From the NCBI RefSeq assembly GCF_025263265.1, contig NZ_CP079874.1, positions 1-18,351 on the forward strand: 18,351 bases of DNA. The letters run 5' to 3'. A program made the translations under genes and the position numbers. Source of the DNA: Mycobacterium sp. SMC-4 (GTDB taxonomy: Bacteria; Actinomycetota; Actinomycetes; Mycobacteriales; Mycobacteriaceae). The notes beneath the pieces are model-generated. The model made no database searches, had not been told where the DNA came from, and was given only the letters and a program-made list of their open reading frames with translations. Of the stretch, positions 8,807-15,262 are shown in pieces (the stretch's first letter is position 1; each line of letters starts with the position of its first letter).

Positions 8807-9259
8807 TCATAGTGCGTTGCCCGCGGCGTTCACGATCGTGACCGTGCCCTGGGCTACGCAGACGGCTTTGTCGCCGTTGCTAATGTCGATGCGCGCCACT
8901 CCACTGCGCTTGCCCAGCGACACGATGTCGGTGACGGCGACACACACACCGGTGGACACGGGTCGCAGCAGGTTTAGCTTGAATTCGGTGGTGGCGACCC
9001 ATGATCCGGCCGGAATGACGGGGTAGAACACGACTCCGAGACAGTGGTCGACCATCGCCGATAGACATCCGCCGTGCAGGGTGCCGAAGGGTGTGAGCAG
9101 TTCGGCACGGGTTTCCATCTCTGCCACCAGCCGACCGGCGGCGAGTTCGGTGTGCCGAAAGCTCAGAAACCTCGACAGTCCACCTGCTGTGTTCGGCGAT
9201 CTGAGCAGCTGGTCGGCGATCTGCTCATCGAAGTGCGCGAATGTCACTGCCACCACCAT
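8807..9259 (-). CDS. PaaI-like hotdog thioesterase
   Basis: The 150-residue protein has the hotdog signature LHGGCLSAMVDHCLG (H62-G63-G64, D71), with the long helix that follows it and beta strands such as TTEFKLNLLRPV. The family hydrolyses acyl- or aryl-CoA thioesters as oligomers. ATG 9259 has an AGGAGAAAGGGG tract just upstream. The start overlaps, in another frame, the end of a truncated thioesterase remnant whose TGA is at 9244-9246. An intact thioesterase gene may therefore once have been translationally coupled to it. It lies upstream of the alpha/beta hydrolase gene and downstream of the P450 gene, all on the minus strand. Confidence 0.9.
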   Translation of the reverse strand: MVVAVTFAHFDEQIADQLLRSPNTAGGLSRFLSFRHTELAAGRLVAEMETRAELLTPFGTLHGGCLSAMVDHCLGVVFYPVIPAGSWVATTEFKLNLLRPVSTGVCVAVTDIVSLGKRSGVARIDISNGDKAVCVAQGTVTIVNAAGNAL

Positions 9260-9396
9260 GCCCCTTTCTCCTGTCCGGTCATGGGTCGATCACCGTTCGA
9301 GCCCGCGAATCGTTTGAGCATGTCGCCGAATGCGCCGAGGTCGCCGTGCGCGGCGGAGTGCTCGATATCGACGGCGATGAAGAACCTGGCCGCGCG
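9244..9396 (-). pseudogene. C-terminal remnant of a second PaaI-like thioesterase
   Basis: Between the P450 stop (9434) and the intact thioesterase start (9259), the minus strand encodes ARFFIAVDIEHSAAHGD, continuing LGAFGDMLKRFAGSNGDRP. The C-terminus of the thioesterase at 13606-14118 contains VFIVVSPEHFAAHGD followed by VSAFGDLLEQFSRRGG. The match is clear at protein level, and the DNA (9290-9370 against 13620-13720) is also visibly similar, about 70% by eye. There is no start or HGG motif, so most of the gene is gone. It ends with TGA at 9244-9246 inside the start of the next gene. A deletion or the arrival of the P450 module probably removed the rest. Confidence 0.7.
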
Positions 9397-9433
9397 GTGA
9401 TGCACACGACGCGTCGTCGAGGAGGGGCACGGG

Positions 9434-10630
9434 CTAGACCGGTGTGGTCCAAGTGATGGGCAGCGATGTGTAGCCGCGGATCGGTCCGGACCGCAGCCGC
9501 CGCGCCGATTCAAGATCGACCTCCCAGTCGGGCACCTTGTCCAACAGAGCATCCAGAGCGATGCGGGCCTCCATCCGCGCCAGTGCCGCGCCCAGACAGA
9601 AGTGGATGCCGCGACCGAAGGCGACCTGGTGCTCACTGGTGCGCTCGATGTCGAACACGTCAGGATCGGGGAAGGCGCGCTCGTCGCGGTTGGCCGACCC
9701 GAACAGCAGCAGCACCTTCTCACCTTGACGCATGGTCGTGTCGTGCAGTGTGACGTCGCGGGTCAGGGTTCGTGAAAGTCCCTGTGCCGGTGAGTCGTAG
9801 CGCAGCAACTCCTCAACTGCCGGCCCCAATAGTGTTCGATCGGCGGCCAGGCGTCGGCGGGTCTGCCGATGCTGGGCCAGCACGACCGCGGAGTTCCCCA
9901 GCAGATTGGTGGTGGTCTCGTAGCCCGCGACGAGCAGCAGCGCGCAGAAGCCGAGGACTTCCTCGTCGGTCAGTCTGATCCCGTCGACTGTGGCGTTCGC
10001 CAACGCCGACATCATGTCCTCGCGGGGGGTTTGGCGGCGGTCGGCGAGGAAGTCGGTGAAGTAGGCGTAGATCGAGGTGGCGGCGGTCAGTGCGTCGGTG
10101 GTTTGTCCGTGGTTGACGTCGACCTGGACCAGTTGGCTCGACCACAATCGGAACTGATCACGATCGGTGGCGGGAATGCCCAGTAGATCGGCGATCACCG
10201 CGGCGGGCAGGATCGCGGCGAAGTCGGTCACGAAGTCCGCCGAACCAGAGCCCTCGTCGAGGCGCTCGAACAACTCCGCGGCCATCTGTGTGATGGCGCC
10301 CTGCAGCCCGGCCACCCGCCGGGGAGTGAACGCCCGGCTCACCAGGGCACGCAACTGGTCGTGGCGCGGAGGGTCCATCACGATCATCATCGGCAGGAAC
10401 GAGCCGATGAAGTCCGATCCCGGTGGGGTGGGGAAGATGCCGTCCACCGAGGAGTACGTGCCGTGATCCAGTGCTGCGGCCTGGACGTCGGCGTGCCGGC
10501 TCAACACCCAGGTATGGGATTCCTCGGCGCGGTACACCGGAGCCGTGTCACGCAACGACCGATACGTCGGATAGGGGTCGTTGAGAATCGAGGCGTCGAA
10601 CGGGTCGTAACGAATTTGCACCGAGACCAC
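9434..10630 (-). CDS. Cytochrome P450
   Basis: The 398-residue protein has all P450 landmarks. The I-helix motif is AGYETTT at 235-241, and an ELLR ExxR motif follows. The haem-binding loop is FGRGIHFCLG, with the ligand Cys345. Length and lack of a membrane segment fit a soluble bacterial class I enzyme needing ferredoxin and a reductase, which are not in the window. I chose GTG 10630 because GGAGG lies five bases upstream. A longer frame to 10711 would run through the operator palindrome and into the divergent TetR gene. The substrate is unknown; the neighbouring LLM oxidoreductase, thioesterase and hydrolase suggest a multi-step oxidation pathway. The CYP subfamily was not assigned. Confidence 0.95.
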   Translation of the reverse strand: MVSVQIRYDPFDASILNDPYPTYRSLRDTAPVYRAEESHTWVLSRHADVQAAALDHGTYSSVDGIFPTPPGSDFIGSFLPMMIVMDPPRHDQLRALVSRAFTPRRVAGLQGAITQMAAELFERLDEGSGSADFVTDFAAILPAAVIADLLGIPATDRDQFRLWSSQLVQVDVNHGQTTDALTAATSIYAYFTDFLADRRQTPREDMMSALANATVDGIRLTDEEVLGFCALLLVAGYETTTNLLGNSAVVLAQHRQTRRRLAADRTLLGPAVEELLRYDSPAQGLSRTLTRDVTLHDTTMRQGEKVLLLFGSANRDERAFPDPDVFDIERTSEHQVAFGRGIHFCLGAALARMEARIALDALLDKVPDWEVDLESARRLRSGPIRGYTSLPITWTTPV

Positions 10631-10657
10631 CAAGACCTCCGACCACCAAAGTAACGA

Positions 10658-10682
10658 CGGTTTAGACTCGCAGTCTAAACCG
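10658..10682. promoter_or_regulatory. Perfect palindromic operator between P450 and TetR genes
   Basis: CGGTTTAGACT (10658-10668) and AGTCTAAACCG (10672-10682) are perfect 11-base reverse complements around a CGC centre. The site sits 28 bases upstream of the P450 start and 22 bases upstream of the TetR start. It can therefore control both divergent transcripts. This is the classical arrangement for a local TetR repressor of a P450 gene. Confidence 0.8.
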
Positions 10683-10703
10683 GCCGAACGGGACAGGGGG
10701 GCA

Positions 10704-11300
10704 ATGCGCAAGATTCCACGTCAGATCTCTGACCGGCTTCCCGCCGCGGCGGACTTGTTCGCCGAGAAGGGGCTCAACGACTCCAAGATCGAAGACGTCG
10801 CCGCGGTGACCGGTGTGCCGAAAGCGACGCTGTACTACTACTTCGCCGGTAAAGAGGACATCCTTGCTTTCCTGCTCGAAGACCTCCTCAAGGACATCTT
10901 CGATGCTGTGACCGCGATCGTGCACACCGGCGGCACCGGTGCCGAACGCCTCGAACTCGTGATCCGCGCACAACTGCGGGCAATGGCGCAGCGGCCAGCG
11001 GTATGCCGTGCACTCATCGGCGAATTGGGACGAGCGGCCCGCATGCCGGCTATCGCCGAGATGATCAATACCGCCTACCAACAACCCGTCGAAACCCTGC
11101 TCATCGAAGGGGCCCGCGACGGATCCCTCGTCGCTCAGCCCGATGCGCGATCGACGTCGATTGCGCTGTTCGGCGCGGTCACCATCAATGCACTCATGTA
11201 CCTGGTCACCGATAACCACCTCGACGAGACGGTGGTCGCCAGCACCCTCAGCGCCGTCATGTTCGACGGGCTGCGCCCGCGCACAGGAGACCAGTCATGA
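10704..11300 (+). CDS. TetR-family transcriptional regulator of the P450/LLM module
   Basis: The 198-residue protein starts MRKIPRQISDRLPAAADLFAEKG, with the helix-turn-helix at about residues 27-47 (KIEDVAAVTGVPKATLYYYF). ATG 10704 has an AGGGGGG tract just upstream. Its stop overlaps the start of the LLM oxidoreductase gene (ATGA at 11297-11300), so the two are translationally coupled. It is divergent from the P450 gene across a 25-bp perfect palindrome, which it most likely binds. It probably represses the P450 and its own operon until a substrate or metabolite binds. Confidence 0.92.
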   Translation: MRKIPRQISDRLPAAADLFAEKGLNDSKIEDVAAVTGVPKATLYYYFAGKEDILAFLLEDLLKDIFDAVTAIVHTGGTGAERLELVIRAQLRAMAQRPAVCRALIGELGRAARMPAIAEMINTAYQQPVETLLIEGARDGSLVAQPDARSTSIALFGAVTINALMYLVTDNHLDETVVASTLSAVMFDGLRPRTGDQS

Positions 11301-12346
11301 GCACCTACGGCCTGTCGGTTCTCGGCGCGGATCTGAAGTCACTGGCCCAGACCGCCCAGGCCGCTGATGCGGCCGGGTTCGACGCCGTATGGGCCTCGGA
11401 GTTCTATTCTCGGTCCGGATCGATCTCCATGGCCGCGATGGCCAACAGCACCCAGAACTGTCGGATCGGTTCCTCCATTCTCTACGGCGTCGGCCGAAGC
11501 CCCCTGGTGCTGGCCACCGAGGCGCGCGACCTCGACGAACTCTCCAACGGACGACTGGTACTCGGCATCGGCAACGGCACCAAACGGATGATGGGCGACT
11601 GGCACGGCGTGCCCGACACCTCCGCACCCGCCCTGCGGATGGAAGAACTCGTGATGCTGCTGCGCCGGATATGGAACCTGCATGAAGGCCCGATCCATCA
11701 CGAGGGCCGTTTCTACAGAATGAATCTCACCCCGACCGGCGACGTGGGACCCTCCAGCAGGCCGATCCCGATCGTCACTGCCGGTGTCCGGCCCCGGATG
11801 TGCGAGGCGGCCGGGCGGGTGGCCGACGGCCTAGCCGGACATCCGCTGTTCACAACCACCTACGTCGAAGAGGTCGTCCGGCCCGCTATCGCCAGGGGCG
11901 CCGCGCACACCGGCCGCGACCCCAATGACGTGGAAATCATTTCCATGGTGATGTGCGCCATCCACGACGACGCCGAGGTCGCCAGGCGCGAACTGGCGCA
12001 GCAGATTGCGTTCTACTCCTCGGTCAAATCCTACGAGACGGTACTCGATGTGAACGGCTTCGCCAGCGAAGGCCGAGCCATCCGGCAAGCATTCGCCCAG
12101 CGCGATTTCCCGGCGATGTTCGCCGCTGTGTCCGAGGAGATGATCGACGCCATGGGTGTCGCCGGGACGGCGCACGAGGTCCGTGAACAATTGAGACGGT
12201 ACAACGGCGTCCTCGACCACATCATGCTGTATTCACCATCGGTCGGCATCACTGCCGAACGCGTGCAACAAAACCTCGACAGCATCATCCGGGAATGCTC
12301 GCCCGCCTCGATGTCGCCAGGGCGGTCCTGTCCACGTTCAACCTGA
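11297..12346 (+). CDS. LLM-class (F420-dependent type) oxidoreductase
   Basis: The 349-residue protein has the bacterial luciferase-like TIM-barrel pattern. AQAADAAGFDAVWASEFY lies near the N-terminus, then RIGSSILYGVGRSPLVLA, then ARDLDELSNGRLVLGIGNGT, and IPIVTAGVRPRMCEAAGRVADG in the second half. Mycobacterial members usually use F420; FMN use cannot be excluded from sequence. ATG 11297 overlaps the TetR stop, giving a two-gene operon divergent from the P450. It probably acts on the same substrate as the P450. Its end is 48 bp from the convergent small gene at 12395, with no clear terminator. Confidence 0.92.
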   Translation: MSTYGLSVLGADLKSLAQTAQAADAAGFDAVWASEFYSRSGSISMAAMANSTQNCRIGSSILYGVGRSPLVLATEARDLDELSNGRLVLGIGNGTKRMMGDWHGVPDTSAPALRMEELVMLLRRIWNLHEGPIHHEGRFYRMNLTPTGDVGPSSRPIPIVTAGVRPRMCEAAGRVADGLAGHPLFTTTYVEEVVRPAIARGAAHTGRDPNDVEIISMVMCAIHDDAEVARRELAQQIAFYSSVKSYETVLDVNGFASEGRAIRQAFAQRDFPAMFAAVSEEMIDAMGVAGTAHEVREQLRRYNGVLDHIMLYSPSVGITAERVQQNLDSIIRECSPASMSPGRSCPRST

Positions 12347-12394
12347 TCCACGTATTGCCGCCCAAGTCGACCCGTCGCAGTGTCCGCGGCCGGA

Positions 12395-12859
12395 TTAGTG
12401 GGTCTGCCGCGCCGACCCCGCCGATGATTGCCTGACGCTGTTGACGATGTTGGCGTCGTCGGTGTCGGGGAGGTCATGGCGGACCACGCGTACCCGTCCT
12501 TGAGGTAGACAGGCCATGTAGCCGTGGCGCATGCCATAGAGCTCCCACGCTGTCTGTTCAGCGTCGGGATCGACATCGATGCGATGTCCGCGCGAGAAGC
12601 TCAGGTGTAGCCCTCCATCGTCGCTGGACCAGGCCTGGGTGCACAGTGCGCCGGCGAGGTTCAGCAGCGGGCGTTCGTGGGTCGCGATCCTGAGGGGGTC
12701 AATACGCACCGCCTCGATGGGGTAGGTGCCGACGGCAGGAAGCGTCAATAGTAGGGGGCAGGAGATGACGATTTCGTTGTAATCATCGAAATCCAGAACC
12801 AGGCCGCCGTGCAGCGAGAGGCGTTGTACGACAAGGTTTTCGATCCATTGGGTGTACAT
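12395..12859 (-). CDS. Uncharacterised small protein (possibly DUF6188-like)
   Basis: The 154-residue product starts MYTQWIENLVVQRLSLHGGL and has alternating beta-like segments, an aromatic WELYGMRHGYMACLP patch and an acidic tail region. There is no signal peptide or membrane helix. It resembles short actinobacterial proteins of unknown function; I think DUF6188, from memory only. I prefer ATG 12859 because AAAAGAGA lies just upstream; a start at 12880 is also open. The promoter carries site B, an operator-like sequence shared with mmpL and with the thioesterase operon. That places it in the same putative regulon. The role is unknown. Confidence 0.75.
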   Translation of the reverse strand: MYTQWIENLVVQRLSLHGGLVLDFDDYNEIVISCPLLLTLPAVGTYPIEAVRIDPLRIATHERPLLNLAGALCTQAWSSDDGGLHLSFSRGHRIDVDPDAEQTAWELYGMRHGYMACLPQGRVRVVRHDLPDTDDANIVNSVRQSSAGSARQTH

Positions 12860-12910
12860 GGCAGTCTCTTTTCGACGCATCGTTGAGCCGTATCCCCAAA
12901 GAGTACGCCA

Positions 12911-12943
12911 AGTATCGCTGCGATACCAGCAGTATCGTTACCG
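12911..12943. promoter_or_regulatory. Operator-like site B upstream of the small uncharacterised gene
   Basis: GTATCGC (12912-12918) and GCGATAC (12920-12926) form a perfect palindrome around one base, and a further half-site AGTATCGTTACC follows at 12931-12942. Read on the minus strand, the whole stretch aligns without gaps to site A at the mmpL promoter. Shared blocks are GTA, CGATACT, GGTATCGC, CG and TAC. The site starts 52 bases upstream of the start at 12859 and overlaps the stop codon of the upstream TetR gene. Confidence 0.65.
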
Positions 12944-13609
12944 GTAGACGGCTGGCCTAGCAGCGCTGGTCACGACGCGCCTGGTGGCTCGGTCAATGCG
13001 GTCGCGGGTGTCGGCGGCTGTCGCGCGGTGGCCGCTGAAGGCCACGAGGTTGGCCAGCCAGATGTCGGAGATGATCCCAGCCACGTGCAGATCGGTAGGA
13101 GTGGGCTCGCCGCCCCTGAGCGTGCGGGCCAGCAGGATCTGGATCTCATCGGCCGCGCGGTCGAGTTCCGCGGCGGCGCGGGTATCTGCGACTGCGAAGG
13201 CCCGTGTCATGGCCGTCGTCAGCCATGGGTCGCGCTGCCAGCGGTCATGCAGATGTGCGGTGAGCCGTTCGAGCCGTTCCAGCGGTGTGCCCTCACCACT
13301 CGCCCAGTCCCCGGCCGAGTCGAGTCGACGGAACTCGCGCGTCAGCGCTGCCACCAGCAAGTGGGTTTTCGCCGGGAAATAGCGGTAAAGCGTGCCGACG
13401 GCGATGCCGACCCGCTCGGCAACTGTCCGCATCTGAACCGCCTCGTAACCACCCGCCGCGGCCACGACCAAAGCTGCATCAAGAATGGTCTCCCGGCGCC
13501 GTGCGGACGCGCGTGAACGCGACGCGTTAGCGGCTCGCTTCTCTGCAGCGACCGAGTTCGCTTCCGAAGGCGGGGTTTTCCCGTGGCTGCGCGCCTGAGG
13601 GACAGTCAT
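12938..13609 (-). CDS. KstR-like TetR-family regulator
   Basis: The 223-residue protein has a 40-residue basic N-terminal extension, then a TetR domain: TILDAALVVAAAGGYEAVQM and RTVAERVGIAVGTLYRYFPA at about 41-80, followed by KTHLLVAALTREFRRLD. This is strikingly like mycobacterial KstR, the cholesterol-catabolism repressor, including GGYEAVQMR and VGTLYRYFPxKxHLLV. The C-terminal ISDIWLANLVAF also parallels KstR. It is a paralogue rather than KstR itself, since no steroid gene cluster is present. ATG 13609 overlaps the stop of the thioesterase gene (ATGA), so both come from one promoter carrying operator site C. It is the leading candidate to bind sites A, B and C (inference). Confidence 0.9.
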   Translation of the reverse strand: MTVPQARSHGKTPPSEANSVAAEKRAANASRSRASARRRETILDAALVVAAAGGYEAVQMRTVAERVGIAVGTLYRYFPAKTHLLVAALTREFRRLDSAGDWASGEGTPLERLERLTAHLHDRWQRDPWLTTAMTRAFAVADTRAAAELDRAADEIQILLARTLRGGEPTPTDLHVAGIISDIWLANLVAFSGHRATAADTRDRIDRATRRVVTSAARPAVYR

Positions 13610-14118
13610 GACGGCTCCGGGTCGAGGCCGCCGCGGCGCGAGAACTGCTCCAGAAGATCGCCGAAAGCGCTGACATCGCCGTGTGCGGCGAAGTGCTCAG
13701 GGCTGACGACAATGAACACTGCACTGGCGGTGAAGCGGGCGATCCCACCCTCACCCGTGCCTGTCGCCGTGACATGCAGCGCCCGCCCTTCACGAGAGAC
13801 GATGTGGGCAGTAATCCGGTGGGTCTGATGCAGCGGCACCGGCCGCAAATATTCGACCGTCAGGGTGCGGGTCACCGCCGGGGTTCCGGCGATCCACAAC
13901 GTGAAGCCCAGGACGTCATCACATGCCGCGGCCACTGCCCCGCCATGGGCCAGGCCCGGGGCCCCGATATGGCGCTCATCGAACGTCACATCGGTGTACA
14001 CCGCGTCGCCGCTACGATGCACCACCAACCGCAGTCCGTGGGGGTTGTCCGGGCCGCAACCCATGCATGTCGTGGTGTGCGAGGGCAGCCGCTCGGGCGG
14101 CAACAGGCTTTCGGGCAC
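13606..14118 (-). CDS. PaaI-family hotdog thioesterase
   Basis: The 170-residue protein has CMGCGPDNPHGLRL at 18-31, then the hotdog signature AHGGAVAAACDDVLG (H58-G59-G60, D67), and ends with EHFAAHGDVSAFGDLLEQF. It should hydrolyse an acyl-CoA thioester. I start it at GTG 14118, with GGAGG six bases upstream. The next GTG upstream (14124) abuts that ribosome site, and a frame to 14190 would run through the operator. It is translationally coupled to the KstR-like TetR. Its C-terminal segment is the intact version of the remnant at 9244-9396. Confidence 0.9.
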   Translation of the reverse strand: MPESLLPPERLPSHTTTCMGCGPDNPHGLRLVVHRSGDAVYTDVTFDERHIGAPGLAHGGAVAAACDDVLGFTLWIAGTPAVTRTLTVEYLRPVPLHQTHRITAHIVSREGRALHVTATGTGEGGIARFTASAVFIVVSPEHFAAHGDVSAFGDLLEQFSRRGGLDPEPS

Positions 14119-14130
14119 CGTCACCCTCCA

Positions 14131-14156
14131 ATACGATCGGTTTCGCTGCGCTACCG
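14131..14156. promoter_or_regulatory. Operator-like site C at the thioesterase/TetR divergent promoter
   Basis: These 26 bases match 5814-5839 at the mmpL promoter at 23 positions, sharing ATAC, ATCGGT, TCGCT and CGCTACCG. The site lies 12 bases upstream of the thioesterase start and 64 bases upstream of the divergent TetR start, so it could control either. The left arm of the palindrome is weaker here than at site A. Confidence 0.65.
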
Positions 14157-14220
14157 TTAGTACCACACTGCTAGACTGCCGTGACAGCATCGCGTGAAGA
14201 TCGACCGCCGAGGTGAACGA

Positions 14221-14913
14221 GTGAGCGACAGTCAGGCAGTGCCCGTCCCTGACGACGACGTGGACCCTCGGCTCATCCGGTCACGCACCCGGCTGCTGGA
14301 TGCTGCGGCAACGCTACTGAGCACCGGTGGGGTGGAAGCGGTCACTATCGATGCCGTCACCAAAGCATCCAAAGTGGCCCGAACCACGCTGTACCGCCAC
14401 TTCCACAGTTCGTCGCATTTACTGGCAGCCACGTTCGAACGCCTACTTCCACAAGTGACCACTCCGGCACCGACCAGCGGACCCCTCCGTGAGCAGCTGA
14501 TCGAATTGCTCAGCCGCCAAGCCGCCCTTTTCAACGACGCACCGCTGCATGTCACGACACTCGCGTGGCTCTCATTGGGGCCCACCGGCTCCAATGCCCA
14601 AGCGGAAGACCGCCACACATCCGGGGCGCTACGGACCCGAGTTGTCGATCAATATCGTCAACCATTTGACGCCGTACTCACCAGCCCAAAAGCTCAAGCC
14701 GAACTCAACGACTTCGACCAGGAACTGGCGCTTTGCCAACTCGTCGGACCACTCGCCTTCGCCCGAATGACCGGGCTTCGCACTATCACTCACAATGACT
14801 GCGCGAACATCGTCGATGACTTTCTCGCCGCCCACCGCAACACCGACAGCGACGCCATAAAATCGAACATCGCCACCAAGAAGACGGGCCGCCCGGCGCG
14901 CTCAGCTCGCTAG
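14221..14913 (+). CDS. TetR-family transcriptional regulator
   Basis: The 230-residue protein has an acidic N-terminus and then a TetR helix-turn-helix (TIDAVTKASKVARTTLYRHF at about 42-61). A C-terminal domain follows with a basic lysine/arginine-rich tail. I start it at GTG 14221 because GAGG lies seven bases upstream; GTG 14194 is also in frame. It is divergent from the thioesterase/KstR-like operon, and site C lies between them. It is therefore the alternative candidate for the protein that binds the shared operator. No other gene follows it on the plus strand. Confidence 0.88.
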   Translation: MSDSQAVPVPDDDVDPRLIRSRTRLLDAAATLLSTGGVEAVTIDAVTKASKVARTTLYRHFHSSSHLLAATFERLLPQVTTPAPTSGPLREQLIELLSRQAALFNDAPLHVTTLAWLSLGPTGSNAQAEDRHTSGALRTRVVDQYRQPFDAVLTSPKAQAELNDFDQELALCQLVGPLAFARMTGLRTITHNDCANIVDDFLAAHRNTDSDAIKSNIATKKTGRPARSAR

Positions 14914-15165
14914 GCACAACGAAATCACAATGTCGAGCCGGCTGGTCTTCGGGCCCTTTTCGCCTCTCGCAAATCGCGTCGGTGATGGCATCGAAGGACC
15001 ATTCGTCGCCATCATCGGCGAGGCCGTACGCTGGTTTCCGTTCCACAGCGAGGTGCGGAGACTCGCAGCAGGGTAGTGAGCTACCCGAAGTGCAGGTCAC
15101 CCGCGGTTCGGCGTCTCAGACGCTTGAGGGCGCGCAACTGCTTGAACCCGTTTCTCGATTGCTTG
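14914..15165. other. Gene-free stretch between TetR and the recombinase cassette
   Basis: I see no supported gene here. Short frames exist on both strands, but they lack a ribosome site and family resemblance. The minus strand encodes AVERKPAYGLADDGDEWSFD around 15000-15050, which could be a fragment of a lost gene, but I do not recognise it. The stretch may be debris at the boundary of the recombinase cassette. Confidence 0.45.
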
Positions 15166-15205
15166 ACTTGTGGCGAGGAGGATTGACAAAGAACAACTTT
15201 GACGA
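15166..15205 (+). repeat. Candidate left terminal repeat of the recombinase cassette
   Basis: On the plus strand this stretch contains ACTTGTGG, then ATTGACAA, then TGACGA, with spacers of 8 and 10 bases. The minus strand of 18193-18227, upstream of the integrase, holds ACTTGCGG, ATTGACAA and TGACGA in the same order with spacers of 5 and 8. The two copies are in inverted orientation and flank the three recombinase genes. The spacing differs, so this is tentative; they may be recombinase-binding sites rather than exact ends. Confidence 0.4.
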
Positions 15206-15262
15206 GAGCAGGCGAATCGTGGCCTCGGCGGCATGGAGTGGTTACGACATCGCTGTTGCGAG

